Both the position numbers and the translations under genes were made by a program. A stretch of DNA of 64,000 nucleotides from NCBI RefSeq assembly GCF_900168325.1, contig NZ_FVZE01000009.1:1-64000 (forward strand), written 5' to 3'. Below the pieces are notes generated by a model. The model had not been told where the DNA came from. It ran no database searches and worked only from the letters and a program-made list of their open reading frames with translations. Of this stretch, positions 9,350-18,146 are shown in pieces. Position 1 is the first letter of the stretch, and every line of letters starts with the position of its first letter. The DNA comes from Novosphingobium mathurense (GTDB taxonomy: Bacteria > Pseudomonadota > Alphaproteobacteria > Sphingomonadales > Sphingomonadaceae).

Positions 9350-9877
9350 ATGGATCAAATGGAGCCTTTGTTGATGGGCAAGACCGCAACCAATGTCGGG
9401 CAGATCCTTGATCGCCTGTCCGAAGTGTCCAGCCGTCCACGCTATGCGTTTGCCGTTCTCAACCTCTTGGCAGAGCAGGCTGGCCCCGGTTCGAAGGTCG
9501 GGCCTTTCATCCAGGACGAGAATGAAGTGCTGCCGCTGCGCGCCTGGGTCGGTAAACGCCTCTCCAGGCTTTCGGGCCGCAGTCAGCGCAGGAAGAAGAT
9601 CGAACAGCGTGTGCGCGAGGAACTGGCGGACAAGCTCCCCGACGATCTGTTCGAAGCGCAAAGGGTCATCGATGCCGCGGTCGAGGAACATGTGCGCGCG
9701 ACCGGCGCTGACAACTTCAGTCGCGTGGTGACCGAACTTGAGCGGGCAGGGTACGTGGCGCGCTACTATGAGGGCTACCGCACCAATCATGCGAACAGAG
9801 GGGGCTTGCGCAACCTTGTTTGCGTTCTCGATGCCGATGTTTCCGCCGCGCTGCGCCGGCGAGACATGTTGGTTTGA
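9350..9877 (+). CDS. Conserved-looking hypothetical protein
   Basis: I do not recognise this 175-residue protein. It is soluble and charged, with several predicted amphipathic helices; a basic patch near residues 65-85 (GKRLSRLSGRSQRRKKIEQR) is followed by acidic helices and a C-terminal segment ending RRRDMLV. It has no signal peptide or transmembrane segment. It precedes the UPF0158-type gene by 186 nt on the same strand, and the three genes here (9350, 10064, 11297) may form a loose unit. The frame has sphingomonad-like codon use throughout, which supports its being real. Confidence 0.6.
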   Translation: MDQMEPLLMGKTATNVGQILDRLSEVSSRPRYAFAVLNLLAEQAGPGSKVGPFIQDENEVLPLRAWVGKRLSRLSGRSQRRKKIEQRVREELADKLPDDLFEAQRVIDAAVEEHVRATGADNFSRVVTELERAGYVARYYEGYRTNHANRGGLRNLVCVLDADVSAALRRRDMLV

Positions 9878-10063
9878 TGGGGGATCGGCAGGGCAGGGGC
9901 CTCAAGCAGACTTCCCAAAGTAGCGTGCTGTCATCTTGAATCCGATTGTCCGTGATCTCTCGCTTGCCGAGCGATACCGTCCTCGCCACTTTACTGACAT
10001 AAGCTGCACGATTGCAGGCAAGCGCCAAGCTGCCGGTTTTCACGTTGATGGCTGGCGGCAAAG

Positions 10064-11125
10064 ATGTCGGAAAATGAGCAATGCGCTCCCGTACTACTGA
10101 GCGATATCATCGAAGCCGTCGAATTTGTCAGCGCCTCATCGTTCGACGAGCATCATGCCTATATCTGTCCCCGGACCGGGCGAACCCACCTTGTTTCCGA
10201 GTCCCTGGATCTTGATGATGCAGAGGACCTGCCCGAGGACCCAGACGGTTGCGGATATATTGCGGTGCCCCATCGCCGCGATCTCGATCTCGGCAAACCC
10301 CTGGCATTGGCATTCGTCGCTGAAGAACTCCCGGAGCTGCTTGAGCGAGCCCAGGAGATTTTCCGCCGCAAGGGTGCCTTTCGGCGCTTCAAGGATCTGA
10401 TCGGAGCACAAGGCAAACTGGATAGCTGGTATGCTTATGAAGAGCGCGCGATGCAGCAGGCGGTCAGAAATTGGTGCGAAGATCTCGACATACCGCTTGC
10501 CGGCGAGACGCAAGCTGCAATGCATGGTGAAACGGCCGAACCGTCCCTTCATGTGATGCCTTGTGATGCGTGCGGGGGTTGTGTGCCCACTCTCGAGATG
10601 ACGCATTTTGGAAGCCGGGAGACCGGATATCGAGACCTCTGCAGCCGTTGCTACAACGAGGAAGTAGCGCGGCTGGGTGGCTTGACGTTCGAGCATGTCG
10701 CTTTCGAGCCGGTCGATCTTTTCGATGGACGCGGCAGGAGGCATCGGTTTCATTTTGTGCTGCGCCATCTCGGATCAATGCTGATGCTGGGGGCCTACGA
10801 GGTCAGGGCCAATGAGCGCATGGGATACGAGTTCGAGGTCCATGGCGGGCCTGAAGCAGACCCATTCGAACTCATGCAACGGCTCCATAAACGGATGCGC
10901 CGAGAGCTTGCGATCACTTACCTGGCCGAGACCGAGTTCGGCCTTGGCATCGCTGAAACCAAGGTCGGAGGGCAAATCACCTGCGATCCGGAAGCCGCAG
11001 ATCGTCTGCCTGTTCTCGTAATCGATGGGCAAGAGGTCGATTGGGATCAATTCGGCCGCATGCTGATGACTTTCGAGGGGTGGCGGTTCCACCTTGAAAT
11101 CCAGGAGCCAAGCGAAGAGGTTTGA
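10064..11125 (+). CDS. UPF0158-like protein fused to a zinc-ribbon and an uncharacterised C-terminal domain
   Basis: This is a 353-residue, three-part protein. Residues 1-150 match the UPF0158 pattern: an acidic stretch (DLDDAEDLPEDPDG), YIAVPHRRDLDLG, then FRRKGAFRRFKDLI and a WCEDL close. Residues about 165-205 hold two Cys pairs, CDACGG and CSRCY, consistent with a zinc ribbon. Residues about 205-353 form a separate alpha/beta domain containing VHGGPEADPFELMQRL and DGQEVDWDQFGRMLMTFEG. UPF0158 proteins are normally the first part only, so the fusion is unusual. The function is unknown. The zinc ribbon and the neighbouring SWIM protein suggest nucleic-acid or protein binding. Confidence 0.65.
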   Translation: MSENEQCAPVLLSDIIEAVEFVSASSFDEHHAYICPRTGRTHLVSESLDLDDAEDLPEDPDGCGYIAVPHRRDLDLGKPLALAFVAEELPELLERAQEIFRRKGAFRRFKDLIGAQGKLDSWYAYEERAMQQAVRNWCEDLDIPLAGETQAAMHGETAEPSLHVMPCDACGGCVPTLEMTHFGSRETGYRDLCSRCYNEEVARLGGLTFEHVAFEPVDLFDGRGRRHRFHFVLRHLGSMLMLGAYEVRANERMGYEFEVHGGPEADPFELMQRLHKRMRRELAITYLAETEFGLGIAETKVGGQITCDPEAADRLPVLVIDGQEVDWDQFGRMLMTFEGWRFHLEIQEPSEEV

Positions 11126-11296
11126 GCGAGGGGGAAGGGGGGCAGGGCTGATGAGTCGGCAAAAGCATCAAAATCATCGAGCTGCCACTACCCCATGGCC
11201 CAGCATCGCAAGATCGATCGCAGTTCTCTGCCAATCGGTCGCCTGCGCAAGTGGCGTTATCCGTGATGCCTCCCGCCGGATCGAGCAATCGGCGTC

Positions 11297-12979
11297 ATGA
11301 TCGAGAGCGAGTTTTCCATGTTTGATCAGGACGTGCTCAGGTCCTTCGCTGGCGACAAGGCTTTCGCGCGTGGCCAGGCCTATTTCCGAGAAGGATTGGT
11401 CGAACTGCTCTCAATTGAGCCAAACAGGGTTGTGGCCCGGGTTGCCAGGACAAAGGACTATGCTGCCATCGTCCTGTGGCAAGACAGCTCATTCGACGGC
11501 GAATGTACGTGCCCGGCCTTTGCGCGCGATGGCTTCTGCAAACACATGGTGGCCGCGGTGCTGGCCGCGAACGCCGCGATCGCTTGTGGAACTGCAGACA
11601 GCGTCGGTGTGCAGACACGGATCCGCACCTATCTCAGAGGCAAGGATGTTGACGTCCTGGTCGCCATGATCACGGATGCGGCTGAACGTGATCCGGTGCT
11701 GTTTCGAAGGCTTGCCATTGCCGCCGCCGCTGAGAGCGCCCACGGCGAGAACCTGGAAGTGAGCCTGCGCGAGGCGGTGGAGGAGGCATGCGCTGCCCGC
11801 GGCTTTATCGATTATGCGCGGGCTGGAGAATGGGCCGCTGGCGTAGACGCCGTGCTCGATGCGATGACCGACCTGGCCTCCGGAGATCACGCCGCTCTGG
11901 TTGTGGACCTGGCGGATTACACCATCACCCGGATCGAGAGGGCGATCGAGAATATCGACGATTCTGACGGGTATTGCAGTGATCTGTTCGAGCGCGCGCA
12001 GCAGCTTCACTTCGAGGCCTGCCAGACCGCCCGGCCGGACCCGGTCGCGTTGGCCGGCAAGCTGTACGTGCGCGAGACCCGCGGTGCCTATGGCACCTTC
12101 CTGGGTGCAGCCGAGCAGTATGCGGATATCCTGGGTGAACAAGGGCTCGATGAGTATCGGCGCCTTGCTCGTGAAGCTTGGGACAAGCTGCCTCCCAGCA
12201 TTGGACCTGTAAGGGGCAGCAGCGCTCATCGATACGAATTGTCCAGATTGGCCTCGATCCTGGATTTCTTCGCAGAGCGCGATGATGATCTGCATGCCCG
12301 GATCGCACTGCGTTCGAAGGACTTGTCGTCTCAATGGGACTATTTTCGCCTTGCCGAGTTTTGCCTGGAGCAGGGACTGGCAGACGAAGCCTTGCGCCAC
12401 GCCGAAGAGGGCCTGTGGCTGTTCGAGGACGAAAGACCCGACGAGCGTCTTGTGAATCTGGCGGTCGACCTGCTACTCAAGAAAGGCAGGAGCGCAGATG
12501 CTCAGGATCAGCTTTGGCGGGCATTCAGGAAAGCACCAAATCTTGATCTCTATCGGCGCATGCGGTCGCTTGGCGGTGAAGAGGCTACGAGGCAAATCCT
12601 GGACCACTTGCGGGATGGACTGGCTAATGCCTCCGCGAATCGCTGGTATTCGCCCGCCGATCTCCTGGTTCGCATCATGATCGAGGAGGGCATGTTCGAG
12701 GCAGCCAGGACGATCGTGCGCGGCCATGGAGCATCACGAGGCGTCAAGGAAGCCCTCGCCTTGGTGAGTGAGGGGACGCACCCGCAGCAGGCACTTGCCG
12801 TCTATGCAGAGCGTGTCGAGGAACTCGTGAGCGCAGGTAACAAGCATGCGTACCAACAGGCCGCGACCATGATTGGGCGGATGAGCACGCTGCAAAGCAG
12901 TGCCGAACATGGCGAATATGTCATTGCCGTCAGGCAGCGCCATGGCCGCAAACGCAATTTCATGAAGTTGCTCGCATGA
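11297..12979 (+). CDS. SWIM zinc-finger domain-containing protein
   Basis: The 560-residue protein has an N-terminal SWIM domain: C-T-C-P-A-F-(x5)-C-K-H near residues 72-84, the CxCx(n)CxH zinc-binding signature. The lead-in VLRSFAGDKAFARGQAYFREG is typical of bacterial SWIM proteins. The remaining ~460 residues are alpha-helical and repeat-like, as in TPR-type or DUF6880-like regions (assignment uncertain). SWIM domains bind DNA or protein. Start may be 11297 or the in-frame ATG at 11318; neither has a strong ribosome site. It is on the same strand as the UPF0158 fusion, 171 nt upstream. Confidence 0.8.
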   Translation: MIESEFSMFDQDVLRSFAGDKAFARGQAYFREGLVELLSIEPNRVVARVARTKDYAAIVLWQDSSFDGECTCPAFARDGFCKHMVAAVLAANAAIACGTADSVGVQTRIRTYLRGKDVDVLVAMITDAAERDPVLFRRLAIAAAAESAHGENLEVSLREAVEEACAARGFIDYARAGEWAAGVDAVLDAMTDLASGDHAALVVDLADYTITRIERAIENIDDSDGYCSDLFERAQQLHFEACQTARPDPVALAGKLYVRETRGAYGTFLGAAEQYADILGEQGLDEYRRLAREAWDKLPPSIGPVRGSSAHRYELSRLASILDFFAERDDDLHARIALRSKDLSSQWDYFRLAEFCLEQGLADEALRHAEEGLWLFEDERPDERLVNLAVDLLLKKGRSADAQDQLWRAFRKAPNLDLYRRMRSLGGEEATRQILDHLRDGLANASANRWYSPADLLVRIMIEEGMFEAARTIVRGHGASRGVKEALALVSEGTHPQQALAVYAERVEELVSAGNKHAYQQAATMIGRMSTLQSSAEHGEYVIAVRQRHGRKRNFMKLLA

Positions 12980-13152
12980 GCCCGGGCGGCATTGCGTAAT
13001 CACGCAGTCCGACCGGGCATTGCCGAGCCATCCGAAAAGACATTCACCGAACTGGCTTGGCCAGTGGTCACGGGCTTGTCGCAATTGCACAAGCGCGCAC
13101 ACTCCTATGTGTGCGCTACGCAAATCGGTTGAGCCGTAGGCTAAGACCTGCC

Positions 13153-13323
13153 ATGGCACAGGTCATGCCACAACTCAGCGAAACAATTCTGGGCGTTGTC
13201 GAACGTGCGCCCGAGTGGATCCGTAGGGACCTTGCAGGCAGCGATGCATTGGCGCGGGAACGAGCCGAAGAAGCACTGGCAGCGATGATTGCAGATGCGA
13301 TTGCGAAGAGCAGATCGCGATAG
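13153..13323 (+). CDS. Small hypothetical protein (56 aa)
   Basis: A small acidic, helical protein with the pattern LSETILGVVERAPEWIRRDL and a C-terminal RAEEALAAMIADAI helix. I recall similar short proteins (DUF6771-like) in sphingomonads, but the assignment is from memory. The start is placed at the ATG at 13153 rather than further upstream because homology-like content begins there. No partner can be inferred from position. Confidence 0.5.
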   Translation: MAQVMPQLSETILGVVERAPEWIRRDLAGSDALARERAEEALAAMIADAIAKSRSR

Positions 13324-13473
13324 CCAGCTCGGTTCACCGTAGCATTTCGGATAAGGTCAAAGCGGGAAGGGCAATGGATCCGGCGTTGCGCCCGCTCTCT
13401 CTCCTGGCATAGGCTGCACCGGGATCACTGATCGGGATTGCTTTGTGCGTCCCTCGAAATCAGAGGAGGTAAT

Positions 13474-13719
13474 ATGCAAAACATGGGTGGAGAGGGGGAA
13501 GCTTGTCCCTTTGAATTCAATTTCGAGGCAACGACCTTCAAGGTCGGCGATACTGTCAGTTACCGGGTAAGCGGGAGTCTTGAAGGTTTCCCTTTTGTGG
13601 GTACGCTGGTCGAAGTGCATGACGACTTCGTATTGATTGCCGGCGATTCCAACGATCCTGACACGCTTTATCGCGGTACCCGCGAGAACCGGCCGTTGGT
13701 GGACGAAGCGCAAGTCTAA
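13474..13719 (+). CDS. Small hypothetical protein (81 aa)
   Basis: An 81-residue soluble protein of unknown function, rich in beta-strand-like alternation (TVSYRVSGSLEG, FVGTLVEVHDDFVLIAGD), consistent with a small SH3- or KOW-like barrel. The start at 13474 is decided by a strong GAGGAGG ribosome-binding site 5 nt upstream. It stands alone between the SWIM region and a long intergenic stretch. Confidence 0.6.
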   Translation: MQNMGGEGEACPFEFNFEATTFKVGDTVSYRVSGSLEGFPFVGTLVEVHDDFVLIAGDSNDPDTLYRGTRENRPLVDEAQV

Positions 13720-13913
13720 TCACGTATCTGGAATTTGATCATGACGACTACTCCGCAAGCATGATGTGCTGGCGGATAATGGTCCGAATCGTGATGTTGC
13801 GGTATCCATGACCGTGACCCAGAAGCCGCACACATCCGCGCTTCCGAGCAGGTCTGGAAGCGACTGTCTCCCTGCAGCGCGACAGGCCTGGCAAGGACCG
13901 TGTGAGGCCGGTC

Positions 13914-13949
13914 AAAGGGCTGCTTCATCTTCGGCTGGAGCAGCCCTTT
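13914..13949 (+). repeat. Strong hairpin, possible terminator
   Basis: Perfect 10-bp arms AAAGGGCTGC (13914-13923) and GCAGCCCTTT (13940-13949) flank a 16-nt loop. The arm itself ends in a short T run, so it could terminate transcription from either direction. It lies in the roughly 450-nt stretch (13720-14173) that carries no gene; the only other feature there is the IS21-like end. Confidence 0.45.
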
Positions 13950-14084
13950 TGCACGATTGGGAACGATGTTTGCGCCCATGACCAATCGTGTCGCTCGCGC
14001 AGCTTCCCTGGTGGTAGGCAGGTGAACAAAGCGTACTATCGAGCTGCGATCGGAACTCCTGCCATGCCGGCTCGGGAATTGCAG

Positions 14085-14143
14085 TGTGGATTCCGAAGGA
14101 AGCCGACCTGGGATGCCGATTTGATGTCGGCCAGGGATTCCGA
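14085..14143. mobile_element. Solo IS21-like terminal repeat relic
   Basis: The reverse complement of this stretch contains GGCCGACATCAAATCGG and a following CGGCTTC...TCGGAATCCACA unit, with the same 24-nt periodicity as the array at 1-72. The outer edge is a TG at 14085. Only about two and a half units remain, and the next 30 nt already belong to the end of the DUF305 gene, so the body of the element is gone. It is evidence that an IS21-like copy once lay here. Confidence 0.5.
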
Positions 14144-14173
14144 AGAATTCCCGGTGGTTCGTTCATGCGGGCA

Positions 14174-14740
14174 CTACCGGATAGCCTCCGCAATTTCCGG
14201 TACCATGTCAGACGTGCGCTTGGCCGTCCTCGGCGGCAACCTGGTGTCGCCGCGCATGCCTTTGTGCTCGATATCTTCAACCAGCAGTTTCATCTCGGCG
14301 ATTTCCTTCACTTGCGCGCGAATAATGCCATCGGCAAGTTTACGTACGCGCGGGTCGCGTATATCGGCTTTGCGTGCATTGTTAATCGCGATCGAGTGGT
14401 GCGGGATCATCGACTTCATGAAGTCCACATCACCGATCAAAGTCTGCTGACGGTTGATCGCCAGTGTCGCAAGGCCAAGCAAGATTGCCCCGATCAGAAC
14501 GACCAGCTTCGTGCCCTGACCCTCGTACATCTTCCACATGAATGCGAGCATGATGACCGCCATCACGCAGCCCATCACGACCGATGAGACGAGGCGGGTG
14601 AGGCTAAAAGTCGCATGATCTGCGTCATAGACCAACTGATACATGAGAGGGAACATGATGAGGGTCGAGACCGCGATCATGGAAAAAAAGCGTCCCCAGC
14701 CCATTTGCATCATCTGATGTTGCGACTGCTGATGATCCAT
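14174..14740 (-). CDS. DUF305 domain-containing membrane protein
   Basis: The 188-residue protein has three predicted transmembrane helices in its first ~105 residues (FFSMIAVSTLIMFPLMYQLV, VVMGCVMAVIMLAFMW and LVVLIGAILLGLATL), followed by a short DUF305 domain with the signature DFMKSMIPHHSIAI and the conserved MKLLVEDI helix. DUF305 proteins are ferritin-like and often encoded with copper or other metal-resistance genes. The His pair and Met residues are candidate metal ligands, which is family knowledge. A GGGAGA ribosome site precedes the ATG. No metal-efflux gene is adjacent, so its partners may have been lost through the neighbouring IS630. Confidence 0.85.
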   Translation of the reverse strand: MDHQQSQHQMMQMGWGRFFSMIAVSTLIMFPLMYQLVYDADHATFSLTRLVSSVVMGCVMAVIMLAFMWKMYEGQGTKLVVLIGAILLGLATLAINRQQTLIGDVDFMKSMIPHHSIAINNARKADIRDPRVRKLADGIIRAQVKEIAEMKLLVEDIEHKGMRGDTRLPPRTAKRTSDMVPEIAEAIR

Positions 14741-14980
14741 GGCGGCTTCTCCCTTCGATTTTTGCTCAGCGCCATCATGGTAATGTCAGCCGACGCTTTG
14801 CGTGTGATCGGCGAATTCATGGGTTGCCAATCCGGCAATTCCAGCAGGCGTGATGGAGCCGGTCATTTGGTGTCGAGCCCAGTTCAACACCTGAAAACGC
14901 CCTGTGTAACCCAAGCAACTAATAGGCAGCCTACCAGTTCCAACGAGTTCGGGTTGAAGGAACATCACCAAAAGCGTCTA

Positions 14981-16152
14981 ATACCAACCTGCGCATTGTC
15001 TGACTCACGGAGGATTCCCAAGGCGGTGAAAATCTGAATCAATGGGGCGGCGACTTTGGAGTGTGGCACCATGGGTTCAGCGATCGGCTTGCGGGAAGAT
15101 TTTGACGGGGCGGCGTTGCGACGATTGTCGCGGACGACGAAGAGCGCGAACCAGGCGCGGCGGTTGTTGGCCTTGGCCGAGATTTACGACGGTGGCAGCC
15201 GGAGTACTGCGGCTCGGATCGGCGGAGTTGGCCTTCAGATTGTGCGCGACTGGGTGATCCGGTTCAATGCCCGTGGCCCCGACGGATTGCTGGATGGCAA
15301 AGCGCCTGGCCCGCGTTCGCGGCTGAATGATACGCAGCGCCAAGCACTGATCGATGTCGTCGAGAGCGGCCCGATCCCGGCAATCCACGGAGTGGTGCGT
15401 TGGAGGCTGATTGATCTGGCCCAGTGGCTCCATGACGAGTTTGCCGTCTCGCTCGACGAGACCACCATCAGCCGCGAGTTGAAGAAGCTGGGTTACGTCA
15501 AACTCACGGCGCGGCCTCGCCACCATGCCCAGAACGAACATGCTATGGAGGCCTTCAAAAAAGGGGCTTCGCTGCCGAGCTGGCAAAGGTCAAAGCGATC
15601 CTCCCGAAGGGAACGCCCATAGAGGTATGGTTCCAGGACGAGGCGCGTGTCGGCCAGAAGAACACAATCACACGGCGCTGGGCCAGACGCGGAACGCGGC
15701 CATCGGCACCGAAAGATCAGCGAACGAAATCAGCCTATATCTTTGGTGCGATCTGCCCGGAACTGGGCAAGGGCGCTGGGCTCATCCTGCCCTTTTGCAA
15801 TACCGATACCATGTCACTGCATCTGGCCGAAATATCCCTTGCCGTCGCGCCGGGTGCTCACGCGGTTGTGCTGATGGACCAAGCTGGTTGGCACCTGACC
15901 GGCAAGCTCGATGTCCCCCACAACATCAGCATCGTCGCGCTCCCGGCCAAATGCCCCGAACTAAACCCGGTCGAGAACATCTGGCAGTTCATGCGCGACA
16001 ACTGGCTCTCCAATCGCGTCTTCACATCCTACGACAACATTGTCGACCTCTGCTGTGAAGCTTGGAACAAGCTCGTCGACCAGCCTTGGCGCATCATGAC
16101 CATCGGGCGCCGCAAATGGGCGCGTGGGTCATGATCAATGCAGGTTGGTATA
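14981..16152 (+). mobile_element. Complete IS630-family insertion sequence
   Basis: An element of about 1.17 kb bounded by inverted repeats: TACCAACCTGC at the left (14982) and its complement GCAGGTTGGTA at the right (16140-16150), each adjoining a TA as expected for the TA target preference of IS630/Tc1 elements. It carries one transposase in two overlapping frames. It has inserted between the DUF305 gene and a gene-poor stretch. Confidence 0.85.
15071..16134 (+). CDS. IS630-family transposase, produced by -1 frameshift
   Basis: The first frame (15071 to 15622) has a helix-turn-helix DNA-binding region (NQARRLLALAEIYDGG, then RWRLIDLAQWLHDEF). The second frame carries the DDE catalytic domain: VWFQDEARVGQK (first Asp), VVLMDQAGWH (second Asp) and LPAKCPELNPVENIWQ (Glu). 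The frames join by a -1 slip at A6 followed by G4 (15557-15566), which restores FKKRGFAAELAK. The A6G4 heptamer-like site suggests programmed frameshifting rather than decay. The start is the Met at 15071; 15056 is also in frame. Confidence 0.85.
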
Positions 16153-16469
16153 ACGCGTCGCAGGTGCTCCCTGAGGCTGCAGGGCATCAAGATGCAATCT
16201 ATACATCGACGGAAACCGAACTCCTCAGCACACAGGTAGAAGCCGTGGTGGAGGCCATGTTCGATGGGATCAGCATCGCGCCCGGAGCCCTGTGCCCGAT
16301 CATCGATCGTGAGATAGCGGCAGGGCGCATGAAGAGTGCAGAACGGCTTTTGACTTTGAACGCTGCTGCGTGCGCTTTGTCATCTCGTCAATTGGCGGCG
16401 GGCCGCATGTCAGCGAATTTGAATTCGTCGATGCACTGACACTGATCGGCCCGGCCGCACTTGCGTAAG
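16153..16469. other. Gene-free stretch to the right of IS630
   Basis: About 320 nt. An open frame runs from inside the IS630 end through this stretch, but it crosses the element boundary and has no start signal, so it is probably the remnant of a gene interrupted by the IS. I see no other element. Confidence 0.4.
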
Positions 16470-16715
16470 TTATACGGCGTGGAGCCGTTCGACGTTCGCT
16501 CGGTCGGCGACCATCTCGATCAACTGATCATGCTCGGCAAGGATACGTTCGATTTCCTGGCGCTTTTCAAAGACGAGCTTGGCAACGCCGGCGGTCATGC
16601 CGCCTTCGTCACCGACACGGCCAAGGACCGCAGCCAGGTCTTTGAGGGTCGCCTCTTCAAGACTGGCATGAAGACCGCCTTTGGAATCGCGAAATGCAAC
16701 GCACTGACTGGCCAT
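16470..16715 (-). CDS. Small hypothetical protein (81 aa)
   Basis: An 81-residue soluble protein I do not recognise. It has a beta-like N terminus (MASQCVAFRDSKGGLHAS) followed by long helices (LEEATLKDLAAVLGRVG and FEKRQEIERILAEHDQLIEM), which could dimerise as a coiled coil. An AAGGAGG ribosome site lies 7 nt before the ATG at 16715, making translation likely. It has no same-strand partner nearby. Confidence 0.6.
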   Translation of the reverse strand: MASQCVAFRDSKGGLHASLEEATLKDLAAVLGRVGDEGGMTAGVAKLVFEKRQEIERILAEHDQLIEMVADRANVERLHAV

Positions 16716-17025
16716 GTAATGCCTCCTTCATGACACTGGCTACTCTGGTAGCCAGCGCAGGCACGGGGCGGATGGTATGCAAAGTCGATGCCCCGCAATC
16801 TGCAGATTGCGCCGTTCATGGCACGTCGACAATCGCAAAAGCTGCAAGTGCATGTCCTGTATCGAGGCGGTACGGGAACGAAGGCAGGAATTGACCGACT
16901 CGCGATGCTTCTACCTGCACCTACCCTCAGCCCGTGTGATGTGCGGCTGCGCGGCCTCGACCTGTAAATCGGCGGTGTGTTCTGCTAAGGTGAACTCCCA
17001 CGAAGGCGAAGATGGAGACATCATC

Positions 17026-17232
17026 ATGAAACCAACCGACGCCTATCTCCTCAGGTTCGCGGATGATGGGATCGGGCCGGGCAAGACGGTCGAGTTTTGT
17101 GCCGAGGATGCCAGCGAGGCCTTGATCATTGCGAGAGGCGAGGCTGCCAATCGCGACGTGGAGTTATGGAAGGGCGAGCGGTTCCTTTGTCATCTCAAGC
17201 ATAACTCCTACGATGTCTGGGAAATCAGCTGA
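17026..17232 (+). CDS. Small hypothetical protein (68 aa)
   Basis: A 68-residue soluble acidic protein with the layout strand-helix-strand: DAYLLRFADDGIG, ASEALIIARGEAA, then VELWKGERFLCHL. It resembles small sphingomonad proteins of unknown role with a DxxEA helix and a WxGERxL core. The ATG at 17026 is chosen because homology-like content starts there and a GGAG lies 8 nt upstream. The longer upstream frame has non-coding composition. Confidence 0.55.
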   Translation: MKPTDAYLLRFADDGIGPGKTVEFCAEDASEALIIARGEAANRDVELWKGERFLCHLKHNSYDVWEIS

Positions 17233-17391
17233 TCCCGGGTCCTTGGGACGGGTAGGGCGGATGATTTAACCTGCGCTAGCCTTCAGCGTTGCCTTGTGGC
17301 GTCGCTGACCCGTATGACTGCATGACAGATGCGCTTCAGTTCCGTGCTGTTGCCATGCTACAGGACGGATGCATTGGTGACGGAGGTTGGC

Positions 17392-17880
17392 ATGCGGATT
17401 CACATCGCTTTTGCTGTCGTCCTGGCCTTGCTCGGCACGCCGGTTCTGGCCCAGTCGACATTATCGACCAAGGATCGCAGTGCAGCGTTTCGCGCCGCCG
17501 GTTTTACCTTCAAGGACGGTAAATGGTCGGCTTGCGGTGATCCGGGAACGCCCAGCTATTCTCCAGGTCAGATTGAAACGGTCCGCGATCTCAATGGTGA
17601 TGGCCGTCCCGAAGCTGTGATCACTGAAGGAGGCACCTATTGCTTCGGCATGACAGGCACCGGGTACACGCTTGTCAGCAAGCAGGCTGACGGCACCTGG
17701 AAGAGCGTGACCGGCGGCATCGGAATTCCCAATTTCCTTGCCACCAGGGGCGTTGGCGGTTGGCCCGATATCGAGATCGGCGGACCCGGTTTCTGCTTTC
17801 CGGTCGAGCGTTGGAACGGCAAGGCCTATGTCCTGCATCGACATCAGTATGAAGGAAAGCCGTGTCGGCCACAGATGTAG
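17392..17880 (+). CDS. Secreted hypothetical protein with FG-GAP/VCBS-like repeat
   Basis: The 162-residue protein begins with a clear signal peptide (MRIHIAFAVVLALLGTPVLAQ, cleavage after LAQ). The mature part carries VRDLNGDGRPEAVITE, a calcium-binding-like FG-GAP/VCBS segment, and two cysteines around GTYCFGM and GPGFCFP that could form a disulfide. It is probably periplasmic. The GGAGG just upstream of 17392 supports this start over an earlier in-frame ATG. A hairpin terminator follows the stop, so it is a single-gene unit. Confidence 0.7.
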   Translation: MRIHIAFAVVLALLGTPVLAQSTLSTKDRSAAFRAAGFTFKDGKWSACGDPGTPSYSPGQIETVRDLNGDGRPEAVITEGGTYCFGMTGTGYTLVSKQADGTWKSVTGGIGIPNFLATRGVGGWPDIEIGGPGFCFPVERWNGKAYVLHRHQYEGKPCRPQM

Positions 17881-17886
17881 GTCAAG

Positions 17887-17913
17887 GATGCCCCGTTTCG
17901 GGGATCGTTTTTT
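17887..17913 (+). terminator. Rho-independent terminator
   Basis: A GATG-CCCCG / CGGGG-ATC hairpin with a 3-nt loop is followed by G and six T residues (17908-17913), 6 nt after the stop of the secreted protein gene. Confidence 0.7.
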
Positions 17914-18146
17914 CGCGAGGAGAAAAGCCTTCCCGGGAGCGGGGGGGTCGGTCTGGGTGCTACCGGAAAGACTCGGCTCGGCCTATGACCATTGAATCCG
18001 ATTGGCGCCAGATGAAAATGGCGGGTCTGGCACATGTTTGTCGGGCGGCGGCGAATAAGAGCATGGCTTGTCGCAATTGCGCCGTCTTGGCACGGCTGTG
18101 GAGCTCTCCCATCAATTCGGAGGTTCAAGGAGAATAACCACATTTC

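Noticed and set aside
16062..16439. A 125-codon frame across the right end of IS630
   Set aside because: It crosses the IS boundary and shows no family or start signal, so it is chance or a relic.
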